From: Roseateles chitinivorans
Lineage (GTDB): Bacteria; Pseudomonadota; Gammaproteobacteria; Burkholderiales; Burkholderiaceae_C
Direction: 5' to 3'
NCBI RefSeq assembly: GCF_002761755.1
Contig: NZ_PEOG01000037.1
Coordinates: 1-53,386 of the forward strand
Length of the DNA: 53,386 nt
Shown here: positions 10,743 to 17,600 of the stretch, one piece after another
Layout: every line of letters begins with the position of its first letter
How positions within the stretch are numbered: position 1 is the first letter of the stretch
Translations under genes and position numbers: made by a program
Notes under the pieces: model-generated
Database searches by the model: none
Seen by the model: only the letters and a program-made list of their open reading frames with translations
What the model was told of the DNA's origin: nothing

Positions 10743-11141
10743 TCAGACCGTCGAAGGAGGCGCCCTGGCCGGCGCGCTGCGCCAGGCATGCGCAGTGACC
10801 GACGCGCTGAGGAATCGCTCCGGCAAACCATGGCGCAACTCAGAGCGCAGCGGCACAAGATCCGCCACCAGCGGCAACGGCAGCGCATCCTGGTGCAGAT
10901 GACAGAACGCACAGTGCTGGAACAGGCCGTGATCCTGATCCTCCACCCCACCGTCCGCCAGACCCACACGCAACTCCGCAGCGCGCGGACCCACCACGCT
11001 GGAACGGCAAATCTGCGTCCAGGGCGCAAGATCGCCGCTCAACGCCTGCGCCGCCATGGAGGCAGCAGGCAGCACAGCGCCCAGCCAGAAGACCAGAACG
11101 GCCATCCAGCGGGTGAGTGCAGGGGGGGAATGCAGGCGCAT
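10743..11141 (-). CDS. DUF2946 family protein, probably exported
   Basis: This is a 132-residue protein from the ATG at 11141. Residues about 12-30 form a hydrophobic segment with an Ala-rich end (signal peptide or anchor). A single Cys (about 45) and a later HCAFCHLHQDALPLP cluster (about 77-91) carry the Cys/His pattern of DUF2946, suggestive of periplasmic metal binding. The TonB receptor gene follows 139 bases downstream on the same strand, so cotranscription is likely. An in-frame extension upstream to 11213 was rejected because it lies in repeat-rich sequence and lacks the signal-peptide start. Confidence 0.7.
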   Translation of the reverse strand: MRLHSPPALTRWMAVLVFWLGAVLPAASMAAQALSGDLAPWTQICRSSVVGPRAAELRVGLADGGVEDQDHGLFQHCAFCHLHQDALPLPLVADLVPLRSELRHGLPERFLSASVTAHAWRSAPARAPPSTV

Positions 11142-11172
11142 GACGCGGCGGATTCTAGGACCGAGCGCGCGA

Positions 11173-11304
11173 GCATGGCGGGGGCCGGCGGCGAAGCCGA
11201 GCGGACGCGCCAACTCGCTCTGCTCACCTGCGGCTCGCGACGCTCAAACAGACGGCGCTCCAGTCAGATGGAACGCTCGGCTTCGCCGCCGGCCCCCGCC
11301 ATGC
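11173..11304. repeat. Perfect 31-bp inverted repeat around a 70-base spacer
   Basis: The left arm 11173-11203 (starting GCATGGCGGGGGCC) and the right arm 11274-11304 (ending GGCCCCCGCCATGC) are exact reverse complements over 31 bases; both flanks mismatch immediately outside. The element fills most of the gap between the DUF2946 gene and the M20 peptidase gene. It could be a small non-autonomous mobile or REP/BIME-type element, or a very stable terminator stem. No target-site duplication is obvious. Confidence 0.8.
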
Positions 11305-11357
11305 CCGCCTCGGAGACCGTGGGGGGCGAAGCGGTGAGGTCGGGCGGGCCGAGGGGG

Positions 11358-12608
11358 TCAGTCCGGCTTCTTGAGCAGGTCGAGCAGGGTGCGGGCAACC
11401 ACCTTCGTCGCACGACGAAGATCCGCCAGGTCGACGCGCTCGTCTGCACGCTTGGCATGCGACTCGAGCACCGTGCGGGGGCCGGCGCCGTAGATCGCGG
11501 CAGGAATGCCGTGCTCGCCATAGAGTCGGACGTCGGTGTACAACGGCGTGCCGGATGTGGGGATCGGCTCGCCGAACACGATCTCGCCGTGGCGCTGCAA
11601 AGCCTCGACCAGCGGACGGTTGGACGGCAGAGGCTTCAGCGAGCGCGCCAGCAGCAACCGCTTCACCTCGACCTCGATGCCCGGGTACGACGCCGCCGCC
11701 GTCGCGATCGTCTCGCGGACCTCGGCCTCGACCACCACCGGATCCTCCTCGGGAATCATCCGGCGATCCAGCTTCAAGGTGACCTTGCCCGGCACCACGT
11801 TCGTATTGGTGCCGCCTTCGATGCGGCCCACATTCAGATACGGATGCTGGATGCCCTCCACCCCCGACGTGATCCGCCGGTACGCCACATTGCGCGCGTA
11901 CAGCGCGTCCAGAATCGCGACCGCGCCCTGCAACGCATCGATGCCGGTGTCCGGAATCGCGGCATGCGCCATCTTGCCGTGCACCGTCACTTCCATCTGC
12001 AGGCAACCGTTGTGCGCGGTGACCACCTGGTAGCTGAAGCCGGCCGCCAGCAGGTAGTCCGGCTTCGTCAGTCCTTGCCGGAGCAACCAGCCCGGGCCCA
12101 GCTCGCCGCCGAATTCCTCGTCGTAGGTGAAGTGCAGCTCGACGCCGCCGTGCAGCGGCGCCCCCAAGGCCTCGAGCGCACGCAGCGCGAAGGTGTAGGT
12201 CGCGAAGTCGCTCTTGCTGACCGCCGACGCGCGCCCATAGAGCCGGCCATCGACGATCTCAGCCCCGTACGGGTCATGCGTCCAGCCCTCGCCCGGCGGC
12301 ACGACATCCCCATGCGCGTTCAGCGCGATCACCGGACCGCCATCGCCGAAGCGGCGTCGCACGATCAGGTTGGTGAGCGATTCCAGGCCGTAGTCACGGA
12401 CCTCGGCCTGCGGCACCGGGTGCTGCTCGGCGACATAGCCCATCCCGGCCAGCAGCTCGGCCGTGCGCTCGGCATGCGGTGCGTTGTTGCCGGGCGGCGT
12501 GTCCGTGGGAACGCGCACCAGCGCCTGGAGGAAGCGCACCTCGTCGTCGAAGTGGGCATCGATCCAGGCGTCGAGCGCGTCGTGAAGGGAAGGCGGGGAA
12601 GCGGTCAT
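11358..12608 (-). CDS. M20 family (ArgE/DapE-type) metallohydrolase
   Basis: The protein has 416 residues starting at the ATG at 12608. M20 metal-site residues are visible: His99 and Asp101 in NAHGD, Asp134 in the SAVSKSD stretch, Glu164/Glu165 in DEEFGG, and a C-terminal His in ESHAKRADE. The middle part (about 195-300) is the dimerisation lid with HAAIPDTGIDAL and a GGTNTNVVPG motif. It would hydrolyse an N-acyl or N-carbamoyl amide bond using two metal ions. It is last in the gntR-puuE-uraD/allC series, 93 bases after the fusion gene, so a role in purine-derived ureido compounds is possible, but the true substrate is not shown. Confidence 0.85.
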   Translation of the reverse strand: MTASPPSLHDALDAWIDAHFDDEVRFLQALVRVPTDTPPGNNAPHAERTAELLAGMGYVAEQHPVPQAEVRDYGLESLTNLIVRRRFGDGGPVIALNAHGDVVPPGEGWTHDPYGAEIVDGRLYGRASAVSKSDFATYTFALRALEALGAPLHGGVELHFTYDEEFGGELGPGWLLRQGLTKPDYLLAAGFSYQVVTAHNGCLQMEVTVHGKMAHAAIPDTGIDALQGAVAILDALYARNVAYRRITSGVEGIQHPYLNVGRIEGGTNTNVVPGKVTLKLDRRMIPEEDPVVVEAEVRETIATAAASYPGIEVEVKRLLLARSLKPLPSNRPLVEALQRHGEIVFGEPIPTSGTPLYTDVRLYGEHGIPAAIYGAGPRTVLESHAKRADERVDLADLRRATKVVARTLLDLLKKPD

Positions 12609-12701
12609 GGGTGTGGCAATCCTGAAGCGCGGAGCGGTGGCAGAAGCCGAGGCGGCGGAATGGGCGGTGGCGGACGATCGGACGAGACGGCCGGACGGGC
12701 C

Positions 12702-14516
12702 TCAGAGTTCGTCGAGCAGCGCCTGGAAGGCGCGCACGCAGAGCTCGGTGTCGTCGTTGCTGATCGCCTCCAACGGGTTGTGACTGATGCCGAGGTTCAG
12801 GCCGCGCTGGAACAGCATGGCCTGCGGCAGGGCCTGGTGGAGCTTCATCGCATCATGGCCAGCGCCGGACGGCATCCGGTGAACCGGCAGGCCCAGCACG
12901 CCCACGGCGCGCTCCCAGCGCGACTGCCAGTGCGCGTCGCTCGGGGCGGCGGCGGCGGCCTCGGTGCGTTCGAGGGTGAAGCTCAGGCCGCGCCGCTCGC
13001 AGATCTCCGCCAGACGCGCACGCACATCGGCGTCCAGCGCATCGCGAGCGGCATCGGTGGTCGCGCGCAGGTCGAGGCTGAATCGGCAGCGGCCGGGAAT
13101 GACATTGATCGAGCCGTTGGGCACCTGCAGTTGGCCGACCGTGCCGACCACCTCGGGCACCGCGCCGGCGCGTTCCTCGACATACAGGATCAGCTCGGCG
13201 ACCGCGGCGGCGGCGTCGCGGCGCCGTCCCATCGGCGTGGTGCCTGCATGCGAGGCCAGGCCGCGCACTTCACCGACATAGCGGAGGCTGCCGTTGATCG
13301 AGGTGACGATGCCCAGCGGCAGGTCGAGCTCGTTGAGCACCGGTCCCTGCTCGATGTGGACCTCGACGAAGCCGAGGTAGCGCGCCGGATCGCGTCGCAG
13401 CGCCTGGATCGCGTCCATCGTCGCCGGCAGGCCGGCGTCGCGCATCAGGTCGCGCAGCACGACACCGTCGGCATCGGCCTGGTCCAGCCAGGCCGGATCG
13501 AAGCGACCGACGAGCGCGCTGGAACCCAGGAAGGTCGCCTTGTAGCGCTGGCCTTCCTCCTCCGAGAACCCGACCACCTCGAGGCCGTGCTTGAGCCGGC
13601 GGCCCTGGCGATGCAGCTCGCGCACGCAGGCCATGGGCACGAGGATGCCGAGTCGGCCGTCGTACTTGCCGCCGTTGCGCACCGTGTCGTAATGGCTGCC
13701 GGTGAGCAGGCGCGGCGCTTCGCCGGGCTGCCCATGGTCCTCGCCGTGATAGACGCCGACGACATTGCCGACGGCATCGATGCCGACCTCGTCGAAGCCG
13801 CACTCGCGCATCCAGTCGGCGAGCTGCGCCGCGACCGCGCGGTGCGCCTGCGTCAGGTAGAGGACCGTGAGCTGGCCGTTCTCGGCGAAGCCCGGGTCGG
13901 AGAAGCGCGCCAGCGATTCCGCCCAGTCCCAGACCTGGTTGCCAAGTCGGGGCTCGACGCCGAACTTGTCGTTGAGCCGGATCTCCGCGATGCGGTGGAC
14001 GTTGCGCAGGCATTCGGCCCGCTCGATGTCCGGATGCGCGTTGAGGCGGCGCGCGAAGGTGTCGATGATCTGCGGGCGCGTGAGCCCCTCGCCGCGCGGG
14101 CCGCGCACCGCCAGGATGAAGGGCCAGCCGAAGCGCGCGTTGTAGTCGGCGTTCAACTGCTGGAGCCGGGCGAACTCCTCCGGCGTGCACTGGGTGAGGC
14201 CGGCCGCACGCTGCTCGCCCGTGGATTCGGCGGTCAGGGTCTTCGCGACCATCGCCTTGCCGGCGAGTTCCGGATGCGCCCGGATGAGGCCGAACTGCTC
14301 GTCGAGCGCGGCCTCGCGGACCACGCTGGCCAATGCATGCTTGAGCGCGGCCAGACTCGCGAAGCCGTCGGCGGGCCGCGCGGCGAAGGCCCGGCGCGCG
14401 ATCCACGGCGAATGCTCATAGACGCCGTCCAGCAGCGCGACGAAGGCGTCCTCGTCGGCCGCGTTCAGCAGGGACAGGGACAGGACGGGGGAGGGCGGAA
14501 CGGCGGTGGTGCTCAT
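12702..14516 (-). CDS. uraD-allC fusion: Bifunctional OHCU decarboxylase / allantoate amidohydrolase
   Basis: The protein has 604 residues with two fused enzymes. Residues about 10-185 are OHCU decarboxylase (UraD): the catalytic His81 in IRAHPELAGK and the NARFGWPFI motif are present. Residues about 190-604 are an allantoate amidohydrolase/hydantoinase-carbamoylase of the M20 superfamily, with GSHYDTV (273-279), GGKYDG, EEEGQRY, VHIEQGP and a C-terminal ISHNPLE. The first domain makes S-allantoin from OHCU; the second hydrolyses allantoate to ureidoglycine and then ureidoglycolate with ammonia release. The enzyme between them in the pathway (allantoinase PuuE) is the adjacent upstream gene, so the chain OHCU to ureidoglycolate is encoded side by side. 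Both halves are full length. Confidence 0.92.
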   Translation of the reverse strand: MSTTAVPPSPVLSLSLLNAADEDAFVALLDGVYEHSPWIARRAFAARPADGFASLAALKHALASVVREAALDEQFGLIRAHPELAGKAMVAKTLTAESTGEQRAAGLTQCTPEEFARLQQLNADYNARFGWPFILAVRGPRGEGLTRPQIIDTFARRLNAHPDIERAECLRNVHRIAEIRLNDKFGVEPRLGNQVWDWAESLARFSDPGFAENGQLTVLYLTQAHRAVAAQLADWMRECGFDEVGIDAVGNVVGVYHGEDHGQPGEAPRLLTGSHYDTVRNGGKYDGRLGILVPMACVRELHRQGRRLKHGLEVVGFSEEEGQRYKATFLGSSALVGRFDPAWLDQADADGVVLRDLMRDAGLPATMDAIQALRRDPARYLGFVEVHIEQGPVLNELDLPLGIVTSINGSLRYVGEVRGLASHAGTTPMGRRRDAAAAVAELILYVEERAGAVPEVVGTVGQLQVPNGSINVIPGRCRFSLDLRATTDAARDALDADVRARLAEICERRGLSFTLERTEAAAAAPSDAHWQSRWERAVGVLGLPVHRMPSGAGHDAMKLHQALPQAMLFQRGLNLGISHNPLEAISNDDTELCVRAFQALLDEL

Positions 14517-14549
14517 CGGCGGCTCGAAAGACTCGGAGGATCCGGGGCG

Positions 14550-15506
14550 TCAGCCCCAGACGAAGGCCTTGTCCGCATCGAACGGGTGCGTCGCGCGCCA
14601 GTGGCGGGCGATGTCGATGCGGCGGGCGATCCAGACGCGGTCATGCTTCTCGACGTGGTCGAGGAAACGCTGCAGCGCGCGCATGCGGCCCGGCCGGCCG
14701 AGCAGCCGGCAGTGCATGCCGATGCTCATCATCCTGGGCGACTCGGCGCCCTCGGCGTAGAGCACGTCGAAGCTGTCGCGCAGGTACTCGAAGAACTCGT
14801 CGCCATGGCTGAATCCCTGCGGCAGCGCGAAGCGCATGTCGTTGCAGTCCAGCGTGTAGGGCACGACCAGGTGCGGCGTCAACGTGCCGTCGGTCTTGCG
14901 GACGTTGAGCCAGAAGGGCAGGTCGTCGCCGTAGTAGTCGCTGTCGTACTCGAAGCCGCCGAAATCGGCGACCAGCCGGCGCGTGTGCGGGCTGTCGCGG
15001 CCGGTGTACCAACCCGACGGCCGCTCGCCCGTCAGGCGCTGGATGATGTCCATGCCGATGTCCATGTGCTGGCGCTCGGTGGCCTCGTCGACATGCTGGT
15101 AATGGATCCAGCGCCAGCCGTGGCAGGCGATCTCATGGTTCAGCTCGACGAAGGCCCGCGTCAGTTCCGGATGCCGCTCCAGCGCCATCGACACGCCGAA
15201 GACGGTCAGCGGCATGGCGCGCTTCTCGAATTCGCGCAGCAGCCGCCATACGCCGGCGCGCGAGCCGTACTCGTAGATGCCCTCCATGCTCAGGTGGCGC
15301 GCCGGGTAGGCCGCGGGATTGAACATCTCGGACAGGAACTGCTCGCTGCCGGCGTCGCCGTGCAGCACCGAGTTCTCGCCGCCTTCCTCGTAATTGAGGA
15401 CGAACTGGACCGCGATGCGCGCCTGGCCGGGCCACTGCGCATGCGGCGGGTGTTCGCCGTAGCCGACGAGGTCACGGGGATAGCCAGGGGAGACGACGGG
15501 CTTCAT
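14550..15506 (-). CDS. puuE: Allantoinase PuuE (polysaccharide deacetylase-like)
   Basis: The protein has 318 residues and begins MKPVVSPGYPRDLVGYG, the typical start of PuuE-type allantoinases. These belong to the polysaccharide deacetylase (CE4/NodB) fold rather than to the metal amidohydrolases. Family motifs include FVLNYEEGGENS, the FGVSMALERHPE strand, HEIACHGWRWIHYQ and WYTGRDSPHTRRL. It opens the hydantoin ring of allantoin to give allantoate in the cytoplasm. It sits 13 bases after gntR and 33 bases before the uraD-allC fusion, so the three are almost certainly one operon. Confidence 0.95.
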   Translation of the reverse strand: MKPVVSPGYPRDLVGYGEHPPHAQWPGQARIAVQFVLNYEEGGENSVLHGDAGSEQFLSEMFNPAAYPARHLSMEGIYEYGSRAGVWRLLREFEKRAMPLTVFGVSMALERHPELTRAFVELNHEIACHGWRWIHYQHVDEATERQHMDIGMDIIQRLTGERPSGWYTGRDSPHTRRLVADFGGFEYDSDYYGDDLPFWLNVRKTDGTLTPHLVVPYTLDCNDMRFALPQGFSHGDEFFEYLRDSFDVLYAEGAESPRMMSIGMHCRLLGRPGRMRALQRFLDHVEKHDRVWIARRIDIARHWRATHPFDADKAFVWG

Positions 15507-15519
15507 GGAGGTGGCGGGT

Positions 15520-16203
15520 TCAGGGTTGGAGGACCGACTTCAGGTCCTGCACGCGCGGATCGAGCCGCAGGTTGGCCTCGACATTGCCGAGGTGCGCCTC
15601 GAGCAACTTCAGTGCCGCGCGCTTGTCGCGGGCCTCGAGCGCGTCCACGATGGCTTCGTGCTCGGACTGCGATTCGGCGGCGGAATGGGAGCTCTGGTAC
15701 ATCAGCGCGATCAGCGAGCTGCGCGACAGCAGATCGGTCAGCAGCTGCGCGAGCACTTCGTTGCCCTGCATGCGGGCCAGCACCACATGGAAGTCCGCCA
15801 GCAGCCGCGTGCGGCCCGGCACGTCGGTGCGGCCGACGGCGTCGCGCTCCTGCTTCAGATGGCTGCGCAGCTGCTTGATCTGCGCCGGGGTGATGCGCTG
15901 GCAGAGGTCGGTGAGCATCGCCGCCTCCAGCATCTTGCGCACCTCGAAGACCTGGCGCGCTTCCTCGACGCTGGGTTGCGCGACGAAGGCGCCGCGGGCG
16001 GGCTCCAGCTTCACCAGGCGGTCCCGGCTGAGCTGGTTCAACGCCTGACGCACCAGCGTGCGCGAGCAGTCGAAGATGTCCGCCAGCTGCTGCTCGACCA
16101 GCTTGGTGCCCGGCATCAGGCGACGCTCGACGATGGCCTGCGTGATGGCGGCGGTGATGCGCTCGGTGACGGAGGCGCTGGCGTCGAGGTCGCGGGCGTT
16201 CAT
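15520..16203 (-). CDS. GntR/FCD-family regulator of purine catabolism genes
   Basis: The protein has 227 residues. A GntR winged helix-turn-helix covers about residues 12-75 ([24 protein letters not shown] is the recognition part), and an all-helical FCD ligand domain covers about 85-215 with an Asp/His metal-binding pattern ([10 protein letters not shown] and [10 protein letters not shown]). It leads the puuE operon and faces uraH divergently. The 71-base gap holds a perfect 12-bp palindrome with a TGTATACA core, a form common for FCD regulators, and the same core recurs before puuD. It is therefore the likely local repressor for both arms, with a purine intermediate as effector (inferred). 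Confidence 0.88.
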   Translation of the reverse strand: MNARDLDASASVTERITAAITQAIVERRLMPGTKLVEQQLADIFDCSRTLVRQALNQLSRDRLVKLEPARGAFVAQPSVEEARQVFEVRKMLEAAMLTDLCQRITPAQIKQLRSHLKQERDAVGRTDVPGRTRLLADFHVVLARMQGNEVLAQLLTDLLSRSSLIALMYQSSHSAAESQSEHEAIVDALEARDKRAALKLLEAHLGNVEANLRLDPRVQDLKSVLQP

Positions 16204-16226
16204 GGCGGGCTGGCGGTGTGTCCCGG

Positions 16227-16238
16227 AGTGTATACACT
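16227..16238. promoter_or_regulatory. Palindromic operator in the gntR/uraH divergent gap
   Basis: AGTGTATACACT is a perfect 12-bp palindrome lying 24 bases before the gntR start and 37 before uraH. Its core with right flank, TGTATACACTT, is repeated exactly at 17490-17500 before puuD. The TGTATACA form fits the TNGTNNNACNA-like half-sites used by GntR/FCD proteins. Confidence 0.7.
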
Positions 16239-16274
16239 TTGCGGTTTCATTCCTCCCACTCCTTGAAGGCGCCG

Positions 16275-16628
16275 ATGGGCAAGCTCACGACACATGTCCT
16301 GGACACGATGCATGGCAGCCCGGCGGCCGGCATGACCGTGCGGCTGTACCGGCTGGAAGCGGGCGGGCCGCAGCTGCTGCAGGCGCTGACGCTGAATGCC
16401 GATGGCCGCGCGAACGCGCCGCTGCTGGCGGACGAGGCACTGCGCGCGGGCCGCTACCGGCTGGTGTTCGAGGTCGCCGCCTATTTCCGCGGCCGGGGTG
16501 TCGAGCTGCCGGAGCCCGCCTTCCTGGACGAGGTCCCGCTGGACTTCGGCATCGCCGATCCGGCAGCGCATTACCACGTGCCGCTGCTGGCCAGCCCCTG
16601 GTCGTACTCGACCTACCGGGGCAGCTGA
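16275..16628 (+). CDS. uraH: 5-hydroxyisourate hydrolase (transthyretin-like)
   Basis: The protein has 117 residues from the ATG at 16275, with GAAGG a short distance upstream. It is a complete transthyretin-related hydroxyisourate hydrolase: N-terminal LTTHVLDT with the catalytic His, the central [20 protein letters not shown] region, and the hallmark C-terminal tetrapeptide YRGS. It hydrolyses 5-hydroxyisourate, the product of urate oxidation by PuuD, to OHCU, which is the substrate of the UraD half of the fusion encoded across the divergent promoter. There is no signal peptide, so it acts in the cytoplasm. Confidence 0.95.
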   Translation: MGKLTTHVLDTMHGSPAAGMTVRLYRLEAGGPQLLQALTLNADGRANAPLLADEALRAGRYRLVFEVAAYFRGRGVELPEPAFLDEVPLDFGIADPAAHYHVPLLASPWSYSTYRGS

Positions 16629-16636
16629 GGCTTCCG

Positions 16637-17482
16637 ATGCGGTCCTGGCAGATCCTGGCCCTGAGGCTCGCGCGCGAGCCGGCGGTGCTGGTGCGCGTCG
16701 AGACGCTGCAGGGCAGCGGTCCGCGGGAGGTCGGCGCCTGGATGGCGGTCACCGCGTCGGAGGTGGTGAACACCATCGGCGGCGGCCAACTGGAATTCGA
16801 TGCGATCGCCAAGGCGCGCGCGGCCCTGGCGACGGGGCGGGTGATCGAGGCGCGCCAGCGCTTCGCGCTCGGGCCGTCGCTGGGCCAGTGCTGCGGCGGC
16901 GTCGTGTGGCTGGGCTTCGAATGGCTGGACGCCCGCTCGATCGCCGGGCTGGCCGAGCGCCTGGGCGACCAGCGCGACTGGCGACGGATCGCGCTGTTCG
17001 GTGGCGGCCATGTCGGCCGCGCGATCGTGGACCTGCTGGCGCGGCTGCCGGCGCAGGTGCACTGGATCGACAGCCGCGAGGGCATGTTCCCCGAGCCGCT
17101 CCCCGACAACGTCCGCGCCGAGCAGTCGGAGCCGGTGCAGGGCGCGGTGCCGACGCTCGCGGCCGGCTCGCAGGTGCTGATCATGAGCTTCAGCCATGCG
17201 GAGGACCTCGACATCCTGGCCGCCTGCCTGAAGCGCCAGCGCGAGGCCGGCGACCTGCCGTACATCGGCCTGATCGGCAGCAAGAGCAAGTGGGCGACCT
17301 TCCGCCATCGCCTCGAGGACCGCGGCTTCACTGCCGACGAACTGGCGCACGTCACCTGCCCGATCGGCATCCCCGGCATTCCCGGCAAGCAACCCGAGAT
17401 GGTCGCGCTGTCCGTCGTCGCGCAGGTGATGCAGGACCGCCCGGTCGCTCCCTTGCCCGCTCGCCGGAGCGGGCAGGGGTGA
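16637..17482 (+). CDS. xdhC: Xanthine dehydrogenase accessory protein XdhC
   Basis: The protein has 281 residues starting 8 bases after the uraH stop. The N-terminal XdhC/CoxI domain carries GSGPREVGAWM, NTIGGGQLE and the QCCGG cysteine pair (about 84-88); the C-terminal Rossmann domain has FGGGHVGRA (121-129) and IGLIGSKSKW. XdhC binds molybdenum cofactor and helps sulfurate and insert it into xanthine dehydrogenase. The structural genes xdhA and xdhB are not in this window. The last residues (LPARRSGQG) and the stop codon lie inside a REP-like hairpin element at 17455-17485, so the natural C-terminus may have been altered by that element. Confidence 0.92.
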   Translation: MRSWQILALRLAREPAVLVRVETLQGSGPREVGAWMAVTASEVVNTIGGGQLEFDAIAKARAALATGRVIEARQRFALGPSLGQCCGGVVWLGFEWLDARSIAGLAERLGDQRDWRRIALFGGGHVGRAIVDLLARLPAQVHWIDSREGMFPEPLPDNVRAEQSEPVQGAVPTLAAGSQVLIMSFSHAEDLDILAACLKRQREAGDLPYIGLIGSKSKWATFRHRLEDRGFTADELAHVTCPIGIPGIPGKQPEMVALSVVAQVMQDRPVAPLPARRSGQG

Positions 17483-17485
17483 GGG
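17455..17485. repeat. REP-like hairpin element at the xdhC 3' end
   Basis: GCCCGCTC and GAGCGGGC form a perfect 8-bp stem with a 4-base loop, followed by AGGGGTGAGGG. A related element with the same GGGCAGGGGTGA tail occurs at 27303-27340 inside a permease gene. The xdhC stop codon lies within the tail. It may also work as a transcription terminator before puuD. Confidence 0.6.
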
Positions 17486-17489
17486 TCTC

Positions 17490-17500
17490 TGTATACACTT
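17490..17500. promoter_or_regulatory. Second copy of the TGTATACACTT operator, before puuD
   Basis: The 11 bases are identical to 16229-16239 in the gntR/uraH gap, and the TGTATACA core is palindromic. It lies 100 bases before the puuD ATG, which suggests that puuD has its own promoter under the same GntR regulator. Confidence 0.65.
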
Positions 17501-17600
17501 CGCCCCTTGACGTCGCCGCGGCGCCCAGGTTTTCTCAGCGCGACGCTTGCCGGTTCACAGCGCCCGCAGTGGTGGTCCGGAACTTGCTCAACGTTCGTTG

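Noticed and set aside
11056..11337. Small open frames across the 31-bp inverted repeat
   Set aside because: Their peptides are the translation of repeat arms read in both directions and have no gene-like features.
10716..15878. A 1720-codon open frame on the plus strand opposite the purine genes
   Set aside because: It runs antisense to four recognisable genes, is rich in Arg/Ala/Gly/Gln and has no domain; long shadow frames are normal at this GC content.
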